This document shows, one piece after another, positions 14,113 through 14,423 of a stretch of 14,423 nucleotides of DNA. A model generated the notes under the pieces. The model had not been told where the DNA came from. It saw nothing but the letters and a program-made list of their open reading frames with translations, and made no database searches. Numbering within the stretch: the first letter of the stretch is position 1; each line of letters starts with the position of its first letter. Source of the stretch: an uncultured Bacteroidota bacterium (GTDB lineage: Bacteria; Bacteroidota; Bacteroidia; Bacteroidales; SZUA-534); assembly GCA_937900725.1 (NCBI GenBank), contig CALCFP010000220.1, positions 1-14,423 on the forward strand, given 5' to 3'. The position numbers and the translations under genes were made by a program.

Positions 14113-14423
14113 TTAATCAAACAAAACAAGATACTGGTTTTCCTTTGCGCGCATTACCTTACTGTCTTCATCGGTCTTGTCTTTGTAACCTATCAGATGT
14201 AAGACACCGTGCACCATGACGCGTTGAAGTTCCTTTTCGAAAGTGGCTTCATACTCGTTTGCATTATCGCGGACAGTATCAACACTTATGAAAATATCGC
14301 CTGACATCACATTATCCTCGCAATAATCGAATGTGATAACGTCAGTATAATAATCGTGTTTTAAATATTGCTTGTTCATTTCAAGAAGATAGGTGTCAGA
14401 ACAAAGGATGTAGTTAATGTCAC
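14113..14423 (-). CDS. ybeY: Endoribonuclease YbeY, N-terminus beyond the window
   Basis: YbeY is a metal-dependent endoribonuclease involved in 16S rRNA 3'-end maturation and ribosome quality control. The frame stays open to the window edge, reading DINYILCSDTYLLEMNKQYLKHDYYTDVITFDY. The internal ATG at 14379 is therefore not the start, and about 35-40 N-terminal residues probably lie outside. SGDIFIS precedes the metal motif HGVLHLIGYKDKTDED. The first two histidines of HGxLHLxGYDH are present, but the third is replaced (KDK). I recall the same substitution in other Bacteroidota members, where a nearby acidic residue could serve. The stop lies 10 bases before mnmG, suggesting co-transcription. 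Confidence 0.93.
   Translation of the reverse strand, partial: DINYILCSDTYLLEMNKQYLKHDYYTDVITFDYCEDNVMSGDIFISVDTVRDNANEYEATFEKELQRVMVHGVLHLIGYKDKTDEDSKVMRAKENQYLVLFD

Overview
The window looks like chromosomal DNA from a member of the Bacteroidota, most likely Bacteroidales. The evidence is a PorW/SprE-type lipoprotein and a TPR-PD40-CRD-OmpA protein of the PorE type (both type IX secretion families), several -7 promoter boxes of the form TAnnTTTG, a general lack of strong Shine-Dalgarno sequences, and a YbeY with the altered zinc motif I associate with this phylum. Most genes are housekeeping or envelope genes.

Layout: 1-1269 holds, on the minus strand, a signal-peptide-bearing cyclophilin and directly behind it the first third of sufS. 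That sufS ends in an unrelated tail close to the window edge and cannot encode a working desulfurase. 1270-2025 is about 755 bases with no credible gene. It contains a four-copy 14-bp tandem repeat, a strong plus-strand terminator with no visible gene to serve, and two families of hairpin repeats. 2026-3984 is dxs, the only plus-strand gene. It converges on a membrane-anchored metallophosphoesterase (4078-5163), which lies behind an aldo/keto reductase (5222-6073).

The 6246-11894 block is an envelope block on the minus strand. porW is followed 5 bases later by a class C (e(P4)-type) acid phosphatase lipoprotein. The PorE-like OmpA protein comes next, with its own promoter and a clear rho-independent terminator. 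About 310 bases of very AT-rich DNA (11927-12239) then separate porW from mnmG. A near-perfect ParB-binding parS site directly abuts the mnmG stop codon. The window ends inside ybeY, which precedes mnmG by 10 bases.

Working together: ybeY and mnmG are a translation/RNA-maturation pair. PorW and the PorE-like protein belong to type IX secretion and envelope anchoring, and the phosphatase is probably co-transcribed with porW. The parS site suggests that the right-hand side lies near the replication origin. I see no wholly new multi-gene system. The points most worth checking are the parS site, the chimeric sufS end, the porW-phosphatase-porE-like cluster, and the repeat island at 1.3-1.9 kb.
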